A stretch of DNA of 64,000 bases. It comes from Thermomonas fusca DSM 15424. GTDB taxonomy: Bacteria > Pseudomonadota > Gammaproteobacteria > Xanthomonadales > Xanthomonadaceae. Below the pieces are notes generated by a model. That model did not search any database, was not told where the DNA came from, and saw only the letters and a list, made by a program, of their open reading frames with translations. Below are positions 55,584 to 64,000 of the stretch, one piece after another. Made by a program: the position numbers and the translations under genes. The stretch covers positions 1-64,000 of the forward strand of contig NZ_AUIV01000014.1 in the NCBI RefSeq assembly GCF_000423885.1, in the 5' to 3' direction. Every line of letters begins with the position of its first letter. The first letter of the stretch is position 1.

Positions 55584-58070
55584 ATGGATTCGTCGCCGCT
55601 CGATCCGTCCAAACCCGTTTGCCGCGCGCACAAGTTCGGCGGCAGTTCGCTGGCCGATGCCGGGCGCATCCGCCATGTCGCCGACCTGCTGCTGGCGGAT
55701 ACCGCCTCGCGACAGATCGCGATCACCTCCGCGATGCACGGCACCACCAATGCGCTGGTCGCACTGGGCGATGCGGCCACTGCCGGCGCCGAATGGCAGG
55801 ACGCGCTCCATGCCCTGCGCCTGCGCCACTGCGACACCGCGCGTGCATTGCTGGCGCATCCGGATGCGATGCTGGCGCGGATCGACGTGTTCTGCGGCGA
55901 ACTGAGCGACCTGCTGCGCGCCAGCTCGCTGCTGCGCCAGCCGGGCCGCACCGCGCTGGAGCGCATCCACGGCATGGGCGAAGTGCTGTCGACGTCGCTG
56001 CTGCATGCGCACCTGCTCGAACGCGGCGGCGACTACGCCCTGCTGGACGCGCGCGAGGTACTGGTGGTGCGCCATACCGACCTCGGCGCGGTGGTGGACT
56101 GGGAGGCCAGCGCGGCGCTGCTGGCCGACTGGCGCGCGCGCCACCCGCAGGCGCGGGTCAACGTGACCGGCTATGTCGCCCGCGACGAACACGGCCTGCC
56201 CACCACGCTGGGCCGCAACGGCAGCGACTACTCCGCGGCGATCTTCGCCAGCCTGTTCGAGGCCGACGAGCTGCATATCTGGAGCGATGTCGATGGGGTG
56301 CTTTCTGCCGATCCGCGGATCGTGCCGGAAGCGGTACCGCTGACCGCGATGAGCTATCGCGAGGCCTGCGAGCTGGCCTACTTCGGCGCCAAAGTCATCC
56401 ACCCGCAGACGATGACCCCGGCCATCGCGCGCCGCCTGCCGATCCTGATGCGCAACACCTTCCGTCCCGATTTCCCCGGCACCCGCATCGACGCCGATGG
56501 CGACCGCAGTGCCGCCGGCCCGGTGAAGGGACTCACCCTGGGCGGCGACCTGGCGCTGGTGTGCCTGGAAGGCGCGGGCCTGATCGGCGTGCCCGGCACC
56601 GCCGAGCGCGTGTTCGCGGCGCTGCATGCCGCGCACATCTCGGTGGTGATGATTTCGCAGGGCAGCTCCGAGCATTCGATCTGCTGCGTGGTCCACCAGC
56701 GCGAAGCCGCGGCCGCCCGCGACGCCCTGCGCGAAGCATTCGCCCGCGAACTGGCCGGCGCACAGGTGCAGGGCGTGACGATGCTGGCCGGCATCAGCGT
56801 GCTGGCCGCGGTGGGCGACGGTATGGCCGGCACGCCGGGCGTGGCGGCGCGGATGTTCGACGCGCTGGCGCGCGCGCGGGTCAACATCCGCGCGATCGCG
56901 CAGGGCGCGTCCGAGCGCAACATCTCGGTGGCGATCGACTCCAATGATGCCGCGCGCGCGCTGCGCGCCGTGCACGCTGCGTTCTGGCTGTCGCCGCAGA
57001 CCATTGCGCTGGCGGTAATCGGCCCCGGCAAGGTCGGCAGCGCCCTGCTCGACCAGCTGCAGGCGGCGCTGCCGCGGCTGCGCGAGCGCCACAACATCGA
57101 CCTGCGCCTGCGCGCGCTGGCCAGCCGGAACTCGCTGTGGCTGTGCGAACACGGCGCAGATGCCGACTGGCGCACGCGCATGCAGTCCGCGCCGTCCGCG
57201 GACGGCCTCGATAATCTAGCCGCACATCTGCTGGAAGCGCACCTGCCGCATGCCGTGGTCATCGACTGCAGCGCCAGCGACGGCGTGGCGCAGCGCTATC
57301 CGGAATGGCTGGCAGCCGGCATCCACGTCATCACCCCCAACAAACAGGCCGGCGCCGGGCCGATGGAACGCTATGAAGCAATCCGCGCAGCGAAGGCAAA
57401 AAGCGGCGCGCGCTTCCGCTACGAGGCCACGGTGGGCGCCGGGCTGCCGGTGATCTCCACCCTGCGCGACCTGCTGGATACCGGCGACGAACTGCTGGCC
57501 ATCGAGGGCATCTTCTCCGGCACCCTGGCGTGGCTGTTCAACATGTTCGACGGCAGCAAGCCCTTCTCCACGCTGGTGCGCGAGGCGCATGCGCTGGGCT
57601 ACACCGAACCCGACCCGCGCGACGATCTCTCGGGCACCGACGTGGCGCGCAAGCTGGTGATCCTGGCGCGCGAATCCGGCATGCCGCTGTCACTGGCCAA
57701 CGTGCAGGTGGAAAGCCTGGTGCCGGAAGCCCTGCGCGGCGCCGACCGCGACGCCTTCATGGCCGGGCTGGAAACGCTGGACGCGCCGATGCGGGCGCGC
57801 TTGGAGGCCGCCCGCGCCAGCGGCTGCGTGCTTCGATATGTCGCGCGGTTGGAGCGTGATTGCAAGGCGTCCGTTGCGCTGCGCGAGCTTCCCGCCGACC
57901 ATGCCTTCGCCCACCTGCGCCTGACGGACAACTGCGTGTCGTTCACCACTCGCCGCTACTGCGACAACCCGCTGGTCGTGCAAGGCCCCGGCGCCGGGCC
58001 GGAAGTCACCGCCGCGGGCGTGTTTTCCGACCTGCTGCGGCTGGCCGCCGCGCTGGGAGCCAAGCTGTGA
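55584..58070 (+). CDS. thrA: Bifunctional aspartokinase/homoserine dehydrogenase I
   Basis: An 828-residue enzyme for the first and third steps from aspartate to threonine. Aspartokinase domain with HKFGGSSLADAGRI near residue 16 and SDYSAAIFA; two central ACT-type regulatory regions (about 320-460); homoserine dehydrogenase domain starting LAVIGPGKVGSALLDQL near residue 475 with GTDVARKLVILAR. GGAGG precedes the ATG but is held in a hairpin. thrB follows with 4-base overlap. Confidence 0.97.
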   Translation: MDSSPLDPSKPVCRAHKFGGSSLADAGRIRHVADLLLADTASRQIAITSAMHGTTNALVALGDAATAGAEWQDALHALRLRHCDTARALLAHPDAMLARIDVFCGELSDLLRASSLLRQPGRTALERIHGMGEVLSTSLLHAHLLERGGDYALLDAREVLVVRHTDLGAVVDWEASAALLADWRARHPQARVNVTGYVARDEHGLPTTLGRNGSDYSAAIFASLFEADELHIWSDVDGVLSADPRIVPEAVPLTAMSYREACELAYFGAKVIHPQTMTPAIARRLPILMRNTFRPDFPGTRIDADGDRSAAGPVKGLTLGGDLALVCLEGAGLIGVPGTAERVFAALHAAHISVVMISQGSSEHSICCVVHQREAAAARDALREAFARELAGAQVQGVTMLAGISVLAAVGDGMAGTPGVAARMFDALARARVNIRAIAQGASERNISVAIDSNDAARALRAVHAAFWLSPQTIALAVIGPGKVGSALLDQLQAALPRLRERHNIDLRLRALASRNSLWLCEHGADADWRTRMQSAPSADGLDNLAAHLLEAHLPHAVVIDCSASDGVAQRYPEWLAAGIHVITPNKQAGAGPMERYEAIRAAKAKSGARFRYEATVGAGLPVISTLRDLLDTGDELLAIEGIFSGTLAWLFNMFDGSKPFSTLVREAHALGYTEPDPRDDLSGTDVARKLVILARESGMPLSLANVQVESLVPEALRGADRDAFMAGLETLDAPMRARLEAARASGCVLRYVARLERDCKASVALRELPADHAFAHLRLTDNCVSFTTRRYCDNPLVVQGPGAGPEVTAAGVFSDLLRLAAALGAKL

Positions 58071-58999
58071 GCGCCGTGCGACGCGAAGCGCGGGCGTTCG
58101 CACCTGGCTCGGTCGGCAACGTCGGGGTTGGCTTCGACGTGCTCGGCCACAGCATCGCCGGCATCGGCGATGTCGCCACCGTTCGCCGCATCGAGGCGCC
58201 GACCGTGCGGATCAGCGCCATCCGCGGCACCGTCACCGACCTGCCGCTGGAGGCCGCGCGCAACACCGCAGGGATGGCGCTGATCGCCCTGCGCGAGTCG
58301 CTGGCGCTGCCGTTCGGCTTCGAGATCGAGATCGACAAGGGCATTCCGCTGGGCTCCGGGCTGGGCGGCTCGGCGGCCTCCTGCGTGGCCGCGCTGGTGG
58401 CTGCGAACGCGCTGCTGGATGCGCCGCTGTCGGCGCAGGATTTGTATCCGCACGCGCTGGCTGGCGAAGCCGTGGCCAGCGGCGGTCGCCATGGCGACAA
58501 CGTCGGGCCGATGCTGCTGGGCGGGCTGGTGCTGGCCACCGCGGAGCGACTGACCAAGGTCGAAGTGCCGGCCAGCTGGTACGCGGCGGTGGTGCATCCG
58601 CACGCGGTGCTGGAAACCCGCCGCGCGCGCGAAGCACTGGCCGGGGCCTATGCGCTGCAGGAGTTCGTGGCGCAGAGCGCGAACCTGGCGCAGGTGCTGC
58701 TGGGCTGCGAGCGCGGCGATGCGTCGCTGGTGCGCGCGGGCCTTGCGGACGTGCTGGTGGAGCCGCGCCGCGCACCGCTGATCGCGGGCTTTGCCGCGGT
58801 GAAGCAGGCCGCGCTGGACGCGGACGCGATGGGTGCCAGCATTTCCGGCGCGGGGCCCAGCGTGTTCGCCTGGTGCGAGGACGCGGCCAGCGCTCAGCGC
58901 GCGGGCGCGGCGATGCGGACCGCGTTTGCCAACGCGGGCATCGACAGCGATCTGCATCTCACCGCCATCGCCGGACCGGCCGCACGGGTGCTGGCATGA
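58067..58999 (+). CDS. thrB: Homoserine kinase
   Basis: A 310-residue GHMP kinase. GTG start overlaps the thrA stop. The ATP loop is GIPLGSGLGGSAAS, the N-terminal motif SVGNVGVGFDVLG and the C-terminal ISGAGPS loop are present. It phosphorylates homoserine for ThrC. Overlaps thrC by 4 bases. Confidence 0.96.
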   Translation: MSAVRREARAFAPGSVGNVGVGFDVLGHSIAGIGDVATVRRIEAPTVRISAIRGTVTDLPLEAARNTAGMALIALRESLALPFGFEIEIDKGIPLGSGLGGSAASCVAALVAANALLDAPLSAQDLYPHALAGEAVASGGRHGDNVGPMLLGGLVLATAERLTKVEVPASWYAAVVHPHAVLETRRAREALAGAYALQEFVAQSANLAQVLLGCERGDASLVRAGLADVLVEPRRAPLIAGFAAVKQAALDADAMGASISGAGPSVFAWCEDAASAQRAGAAMRTAFANAGIDSDLHLTAIAGPAARVLA

Positions 59000-60288
59000 A
59001 CGCATACAGCACACGCGGCCGCGCGCCGCTTGTTTCGATCGCGGATGCCATCGCCGCCGGCCTCGCGCCGGACGGCGGCCTGTACATGCCCGAAACATGG
59101 CCATCGCTCTCGCTCGCCCAGTTCGATGGGGCGGACACGCTGGCCGACATCGCCACCCGCTTCCTCGCCCCCTTCTTCGCCGGCGGCGCGCTGGAATCCG
59201 CCCTGCCCCGCATCTGCAGCGACGCGTTCGCCATCGAGCCGCCGCTGGTGGATTTCGGCAAGCGCGGCGACTTCCTGCTGGAGCTGTTCCACGGCCCCAC
59301 TGCCGCGTTCAAGGACTACGGCGCGGCCTTCCTCGCAGGCTGCCTCGCGGCGCTGCCGCACGGCGACAAGCCGCTCACCATTGTCGTGGCCACCTCCGGC
59401 GACACCGGCGCAGCGGTGGCCGCCGCCTTCGACGGCCGGCCCGGCTTCCGCGTTGCCATCCTGTATCCCGATGGCCGCGTTTCACCGCGGCAGGCGCACC
59501 AGTTGGGCTGCTTCGGCGACAACATCTGCGCGCTACGGGTGGGCGGCAGCTTCGACGACTGCCAGCGCCTCGCCAAGACCCTGCTTGCCGATGCCGCCTA
59601 CCGCGCCGAAGTGCCGCTGGGTTCGGCCAACAGCATCAGCCTCGGCCGGCTGCTGCCGCAGGCGGCCTATTACGCGCATACCGCCCTGCGGCACTGGCGC
59701 ACCACCGGTCGCACGCTGAACTTCCTGGTGCCCACCGGCAACCTCGGCAACGCGCTGGCCTGCCTGCTGGCGAAGCGGATGGGCCTGCCGATCGGCGAAC
59801 TGGTGCTGGCCAGCAATGCCAACACCGTGCTGCCGGACTTCTTCGCCGGCGGCGACTACGCGCCGCAGCCCAGCATCGCCACCCTGGCCAACGCGATGGA
59901 CGTGGGCGCGCCCAGCAATTTCGAACGCCTGCAGTACCTGTATCCCGACGCTGCCGAATTGCGCGCCACCCTGCGCGCCGAAGCGGTGAGCGATGCGCAG
60001 ATCCGCGCCGCCATCGTCCGTGTTCGCGACGAGCGCGGCCACGTCATCTGCCCCCACACCGCCTGCGCCGCCGAGGTGCTGGGCCGCCTGCGCACGCGTG
60101 GCGAACAGGGCGACTGGGCCGCTGTCGCCACCGCCCATCCGGCCAAGTTCCCGGAAGTGGTGGAACCGCTGCTGGGCGAGGTGATCGTCCCGCCACCGGC
60201 GCTGGCGGCGATGTTGCAACGGCCCAGCCGCGCGCAGGCGCTGGGCAACGATGTGGCGTTGCTGAAGGAATGCTTGCGCAATGGCTGA
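58996..60288 (+). CDS. thrC: Threonine synthase
   Basis: A 430-residue PLP enzyme converting O-phosphohomoserine to threonine. N-terminal APDGGLYMPETWP, PLP lysine in HGPTAAFKDYGA, and phosphate loop PTGNLGNAL. Starts at the ATG overlapping the thrB stop, ending the thrLABC set. No clear terminator is visible in the 96 bases before tRNA-Arg. Confidence 0.96.
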   Translation: MNAYSTRGRAPLVSIADAIAAGLAPDGGLYMPETWPSLSLAQFDGADTLADIATRFLAPFFAGGALESALPRICSDAFAIEPPLVDFGKRGDFLLELFHGPTAAFKDYGAAFLAGCLAALPHGDKPLTIVVATSGDTGAAVAAAFDGRPGFRVAILYPDGRVSPRQAHQLGCFGDNICALRVGGSFDDCQRLAKTLLADAAYRAEVPLGSANSISLGRLLPQAAYYAHTALRHWRTTGRTLNFLVPTGNLGNALACLLAKRMGLPIGELVLASNANTVLPDFFAGGDYAPQPSIATLANAMDVGAPSNFERLQYLYPDAAELRATLRAEAVSDAQIRAAIVRVRDERGHVICPHTACAAEVLGRLRTRGEQGDWAAVATAHPAKFPEVVEPLLGEVIVPPPALAAMLQRPSRAQALGNDVALLKECLRNG

Positions 60289-60384
60289 GTCGACCGGGCA
60301 TTTCGCGCAACCGGTCTGGGCGAATCAACAGGCAAGGCCGACGGACTGGCGAAATCCGCCATGAATGGGATAATGGCCGGTCAA

Positions 60385-60461
60385 GGCCCCGTAGCTCAGC
60401 TGGATAGAGCGTCCCCCTCCTAAGGGGAAGGTCGCCCGTTCGAATCGGGCCGGGGTCACCA
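60385..60461 (+). tRNA. tRNA-Arg (anticodon CCT)
   Basis: A 77-base gene with encoded CCA. Acceptor GGCCCCG pairs with CGGGGTC; anticodon loop CTCCTAA between TCCCC and GGGGA gives CCT, reading AGG. A GATAAT at 60369-60374 is a probable -10. Confidence 0.95.
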
Positions 60462-60576
60462 GGGAAAAGGAATGCATGGAGCGGAACGTGCGGCGGGTGG
60501 GGATTTCCCGTCAGCGCTCGTCTTTCCATTGATCCCTCGCCCTACCCATTCGAAAAACCCGCACCCGGAGTCCGTC

Positions 60577-62109
60577 ATGTCCCATCCCGTCCTCACCGCG
60601 CTCGGCCTTGCCGCCACCGAATCCGGCACCTATCTCGGCAATGGCGAATGGTCGAAGACCACCGATGCCGGCGTGATCGAGCCGGTCAACCCGTCCAACG
60701 GCGAGGTGCTGGGCCGCGTGCACGCCTCCTCGCAGGCCGACTACGACCTGATCATCGAGCGCGCGCAGGCCAGCTACAAGGTGTGGCGCACCACCCCGGC
60801 GCCGCGCCGTGGCGAGGCGATCCGCCTGTGCGCCGACGCGCTGCGCGCCCACAAGGACGCACTGGGTTCGCTGGTCGCGCTGGAGATGGGCAAGTCGAAG
60901 CCGGAAGGCGACGGCGAAGTGCAGGAAATGATCGACATCGGCGAGTTCGCCGTGGGCCTGTCGCGCCAGCTGTACGGCCTGACCATGCACAGCGAACGCC
61001 CCGGCCACCGCATGTACGAGCAGTGGCACCCGATCGGCCTGGTGGGAATCATCAGCGCGTTCAACTTCCCGGTCGCGGTGTGGGCATGGAACAGCTTCGT
61101 CGCGGCGGTGTGCGGCGATATCTGCATCTGGAAGCCCTCGCCCAAGACCCCGCTGTCGGCCATCGCCAGCATGAAGATCTGCAACGAGGCGCTGCGCAAG
61201 GGCGGCTTCCCCGACATCTTCTTCCTGTTCAACGACGCCGGCAGCGATCTGGCCCAGGCGTTCGTGGACGACAAGCGCATCCCGCTGATCAGCTTCACCG
61301 GCAGCACCAAGGTCGGGCGCATGGTCGGCGAGCGCTGCGCGCGCCGGATGGGCCGCAGCCTGCTGGAGCTGGGCGGCAACAACGCGATCATCCTCGATGA
61401 AACCGCCGACCTGAAGCTGGCGATCCCCGGCATCGTGTTCGGTGCGGTCGGCACCGCCGGCCAGCGCTGCACCACCACCCGTCGCCTGATCGTGCACGAA
61501 GCCGTGTACGACGACGTGCTGGCCAAGCTCATCACCGCCTACAAGCAGGTGGAAGGCAAGATCGGCGATCCCACCGATCCGGCCAACCTGATGGGCCCGC
61601 TCAACAGCAAGGACGCGGTGGACGCCTACCTCGACGCCGTCGCCAAGGCCAAGGCCGCCGGCGGCAAAGTGGAAACCGGCGGCGCGGCGATCGACCGCGC
61701 CGGCAACTTCGTCCTGCCCACCATCGTCACCGGCCTGACCAACGACGCCGAGATCGTCCAGCACGAGACCTTCGCGCCGATCCTGTACGTGATGAAGTAC
61801 AAGGATCTCGACGAAGCCATCGAGATGCAGAACGCGGTGCCGCAGGGCCTGAGCTCGTCGATCTTCACCACCAACCTCAAGCGCGCCGAAGCGTTCCTGT
61901 CCGCGGCCGGCAGCGATTGCGGCATCGCCAACGTCAACATCGGCACCAGCGGCGCCGAGATCGGCGGTGCGTTCGGTGGCGAGAAGGAAACCGGCGGCGG
62001 TCGCGAGTCCGGTTCCGACGCCTGGAAGGCCTACATGCGCCGGCAAACGAATACCATCAACTATTCCGACTCACTGCCGCTGGCGCAGGGCATCAAGTTC
62101 GACCTCTGA
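60577..62109 (+). CDS. amaB: ALDH7-type semialdehyde dehydrogenase (alpha-aminoadipic semialdehyde dehydrogenase-like)
   Basis: A 510-residue NAD-dependent aldehyde dehydrogenase. Nucleophile C298 (GTAGQRCTTTRR) and general base E264 (LLELGGNNA). The GQRCTTTRR and INVNIGTSGAEIGGAFGGEK-like (NVNIGTSGAEIGG) sequences are typical of ALDH7/antiquitin proteins, which oxidise aminoadipic semialdehyde in lysine breakdown. GGAG precedes ATG 60577. The nearby genes do not confirm lysine catabolism, so the substrate is from family only. Confidence 0.88.
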   Translation: MSHPVLTALGLAATESGTYLGNGEWSKTTDAGVIEPVNPSNGEVLGRVHASSQADYDLIIERAQASYKVWRTTPAPRRGEAIRLCADALRAHKDALGSLVALEMGKSKPEGDGEVQEMIDIGEFAVGLSRQLYGLTMHSERPGHRMYEQWHPIGLVGIISAFNFPVAVWAWNSFVAAVCGDICIWKPSPKTPLSAIASMKICNEALRKGGFPDIFFLFNDAGSDLAQAFVDDKRIPLISFTGSTKVGRMVGERCARRMGRSLLELGGNNAIILDETADLKLAIPGIVFGAVGTAGQRCTTTRRLIVHEAVYDDVLAKLITAYKQVEGKIGDPTDPANLMGPLNSKDAVDAYLDAVAKAKAAGGKVETGGAAIDRAGNFVLPTIVTGLTNDAEIVQHETFAPILYVMKYKDLDEAIEMQNAVPQGLSSSIFTTNLKRAEAFLSAAGSDCGIANVNIGTSGAEIGGAFGGEKETGGGRESGSDAWKAYMRRQTNTINYSDSLPLAQGIKFDL

Positions 62110-62118
62110 GGATCGCCA

Positions 62119-62418
62119 ATGAATGCACCCATCCGCCAGACCAGCACGCTCGCCGTGGTGAGCCTTGTCTTCGGCATCCTTGGCTGGACCCTGCTGCCGT
62201 TCCTCGGCAGCCTGGTCGCGGTGGTCTGCGGCCACATGGCGCGGGGCGAAATCCGCCGCGCGCAGGGCAACCTGGAGGGCGACGGCATGGCCGTCGCCGG
62301 ACTGGTGCTGGGCTACATCGTGATCGGGTTGAGCCTGCTGGCAGTGCTGGCGGCGATCCTGTTCTTCGGCGGACTGGCCGCGCTGATCGGCCTGGCCGGC
62401 ATGAACGGATCGTTCTGA
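62119..62418 (+). CDS. Small DUF4190-type membrane protein
   Basis: A 99-residue protein with two hydrophobic segments (about 10-37 and 58-95) and an intervening GHMARGEIRRAQG loop, the DUF4190 pattern. Function unknown. It lies between the dehydrogenase and pyrD with short gaps. Confidence 0.8.
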   Translation: MNAPIRQTSTLAVVSLVFGILGWTLLPFLGSLVAVVCGHMARGEIRRAQGNLEGDGMAVAGLVLGYIVIGLSLLAVLAAILFFGGLAALIGLAGMNGSF

Positions 62419-62425
62419 CCGGCAC

Positions 62426-63481
62426 GTGTACGGACTGACCCGCCCGCTGCTGTTCGCCTTCGACGCCGAGCGCGCGCACGGCCTCGGCCTGGCCTCGCTG
62501 GAGGCGGCCTACCGCTGCGGCCTGTCTTCGCTGCTGGCGACGCCGCCCAAGCCGCTGCCAACCAAGGCGCTGGGGCTGACCTTTCCCAACCCGGTGGGCC
62601 TTGCCGCCGGGTTGGACAAGAACGGCGCGCATGTCGATGCGCTGCTGGCGCTGGGTTTCGGCTTCGTCGAAGTGGGCACGGTCACGCCGCTGCCGCAGCC
62701 CGGCAATCCGCGCCCGCGGATGTTCCGACTGCCGCAGCAGCAGGCGGTCATCAACCGCCTCGGCTTCAACAACCAGGGCGTGGACGTGCTGGTGCGCAAC
62801 GTCGAACGGGCGCAGCGCAAGACCGGTCTGCTGGGCATCAACATCGGCAAGAACAAGGACACCCCGAACGAGGACGCAGTGGCCGACTACATGGTCTGCC
62901 TGCGCCGGGTGTACCCGCTGGCCGACTACGTGACGGTCAACATTTCCTCGCCCAATACCGCCGGCCTGCGCGAGCTGCAGGAAGAGCAGGCCCTGCGCAA
63001 GCTGGTCGGCACCCTGCGCGACGAGCAGGAAAAGCTGGCCGTGCGCCACGGCAAGCGGGTGCCGTTGCTGGTGAAGATCGCCCCCGACCTGTCTGAAAAC
63101 GACATCGATGCCGCCGCCCGCGTGCTGGGCGACCTGGCGGTGGATGGCGTGATCGCCACCAACACCACGATCTCGCGCGAAGGCGTCGAGGGGTCGCGCC
63201 ACGCGCAGCAGGCCGGCGGCCTGTCCGGAGCGCCGCTGATGGGCCAGGCCACCACCGTGCTGCGAATGCTGCGCACGCGCCTGCCCGACACCATCCCGCT
63301 GATCGGCGTGGGTGGCATCCTGCATGGCGCCGACGCCGCCACCAAGCAGGCGGCCGGCGCACTGCTGGTGCAGACCTATACCGGCCTGGTCTACCGCGGC
63401 CCAGCGCTGATCGAGGAGTGCGTGGACGCGCTGCGTCGGCGCAAGGAAGCCCCCAGCCGCGGCACCCTGCCACCCGAATGA
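62426..63481 (+). CDS. pyrD: Dihydroorotate dehydrogenase (quinone), class 2
   Basis: A 351-residue membrane-associated FMN enzyme of pyrimidine synthesis. Begins with GTG (VYGLTRPLLFAFDAERAH), the N-terminal quinone-binding helices of class 2. PVGLAAGLDKNG, VNISSPNTAGLR with the catalytic Ser, and VKIAPDLS are present. Its stop overlaps the murB ATG by 4 bases. Confidence 0.96.
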   Translation: MYGLTRPLLFAFDAERAHGLGLASLEAAYRCGLSSLLATPPKPLPTKALGLTFPNPVGLAAGLDKNGAHVDALLALGFGFVEVGTVTPLPQPGNPRPRMFRLPQQQAVINRLGFNNQGVDVLVRNVERAQRKTGLLGINIGKNKDTPNEDAVADYMVCLRRVYPLADYVTVNISSPNTAGLRELQEEQALRKLVGTLRDEQEKLAVRHGKRVPLLVKIAPDLSENDIDAAARVLGDLAVDGVIATNTTISREGVEGSRHAQQAGGLSGAPLMGQATTVLRMLRTRLPDTIPLIGVGGILHGADAATKQAAGALLVQTYTGLVYRGPALIEECVDALRRRKEAPSRGTLPPE

Positions 63482-64000
63482 ACGTCGCCCGCGGCAACGG
63501 CTATCGCATCGCCGAAAACGCCCGCCTTGACGCGCGCAACACCTTTGGCGTGCGCGCCACCGCGTCGATGCTGGTGGAAGCCACCGACGCCGCGGCGCTG
63601 CCGGAGTTGTTCGGCTACGCGATGCTGCGCGACGCATCCACCCTGGTGCTGGGCGGCGGCAGCAACCTGCTGTTTGCCGGCGATCCGCGGGGTGCGGTGC
63701 TGACGCTGGACACTCGCCGCATCGATGTGATCGAAGACGACGGCACGCACGCCATCATCCGCGCCGATGCCGGCGTGATCTGGCACGACCTCGTGCTGTG
63801 GACGCTGGGCCACGGCCTGGCCGGGCTGGAAAATCTGGCGCTGATCCCCGGCACCGTGGGCGCGGCACCGATCCAGAACATCGGTGCCTATGGGGTGGAA
63901 GTGCGCGAACACGTGCACGCGGTGGAAGCCTTCGACCGCGACGGCGGCGGCTTCGTCCGACTGGCCGCGGCCGACTGCGCTTTCGCCTACCGCGACTCGC
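63478..64000 (+). CDS. murB: UDP-N-acetylenolpyruvoylglucosamine reductase, 5-prime part
   Basis: The first 174 codons of MurB, cut by the window end. The FAD-binding region with NTFGVRA, LVLGGGSNLLF and GLENLALIPGTVGAAPIQNIGAYGVE is unmistakable. MurB makes UDP-N-acetylmuramate in peptidoglycan synthesis. It begins within the pyrD stop, suggesting coupling. Confidence 0.95.
   Translation, partial: MNVARGNGYRIAENARLDARNTFGVRATASMLVEATDAAALPELFGYAMLRDASTLVLGGGSNLLFAGDPRGAVLTLDTRRIDVIEDDGTHAIIRADAGVIWHDLVLWTLGHGLAGLENLALIPGTVGAAPIQNIGAYGVEVREHVHAVEAFDRDGGGFVRLAAADCAFAYRDS

Overview
The window is GC-rich (I estimate high 60s percent) with dense, often overlapping genes and many GTG starts. Gene content and order fit a gammaproteobacterium of the Xanthomonadaceae/Lysobacteraceae group (Thermomonas, Luteimonas, Lysobacter and relatives). 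Supporting points are the metY-rimP-nusA-infB-rbfA-truB-rpsO-pnp run, ftsK-lolA-rarA-crcB, trxB-(FemAB-like)-aat-infA, an Oar-type TonB receptor, a bacterial 3-hydroxyanthranilate pathway and a thr operon with a threonine-rich leader. The species was not identified. No gap without a gene exceeds 300 bases.

Layout. 1-1310: a complete-looking ISL3-family insertion sequence sitting directly in front of the ribosome binding site of a lipid-anchored azurin gene. 2037-7428: a tightly packed cytochrome c maturation operon, ccmCDEFGHI, without ccmA and ccmB in front. 7441-8674: a MetX-family acyltransferase behind two strong stem-loops. 8775-14535: tRNA-Leu, cysteine dioxygenase, an FAD-dependent protein, a glycosyltransferase/PAP2 pair, an SDR protein lacking the standard catalytic Tyr and Lys, and Nei. 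14545-17634: three enzymes of 3-hydroxyanthranilate breakdown with a beta-carbonic anhydrase read in frame with the aldehyde dehydrogenase.

17736-26861 (minus strand): the conserved transcription/translation operon from initiator tRNA to pnp. 26978-33108 (minus): crcB behind a fluoride riboswitch, rarA, lolA, ftsK and alanine dehydrogenase. 33257-37617: trxB, a FemAB-like gene, aat, infA and a cysteine-synthase-like gene. 37687-40782: a large membrane GGDEF-EAL protein. 40873-41927: tRNA-Ala and a broken DUF2135 gene.

42005-55388 looks like a peptidoglycan-peptide island. A minus-strand, overlapping set (lysA, a serine hydrolase, and a VanX-type dipeptidase fused to a second serine hydrolase) and an Oar-like TonB receptor face a plus-strand set: NlpC/P60 endopeptidase, L-Ala-D/L-Glu epimerase, RpiR regulator, YkuD-type protein and a dicarboxylate/glutamate-type symporter. 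Together these could cut, import, epimerise and catabolise murein peptides; this is inference from families and order.

55421-60288: thrL leader, thrA, thrB, thrC. 60385-64000: tRNA-Arg, a semialdehyde dehydrogenase of the ALDH7 type, a small membrane protein, pyrD and the first part of murB, which runs off the window.
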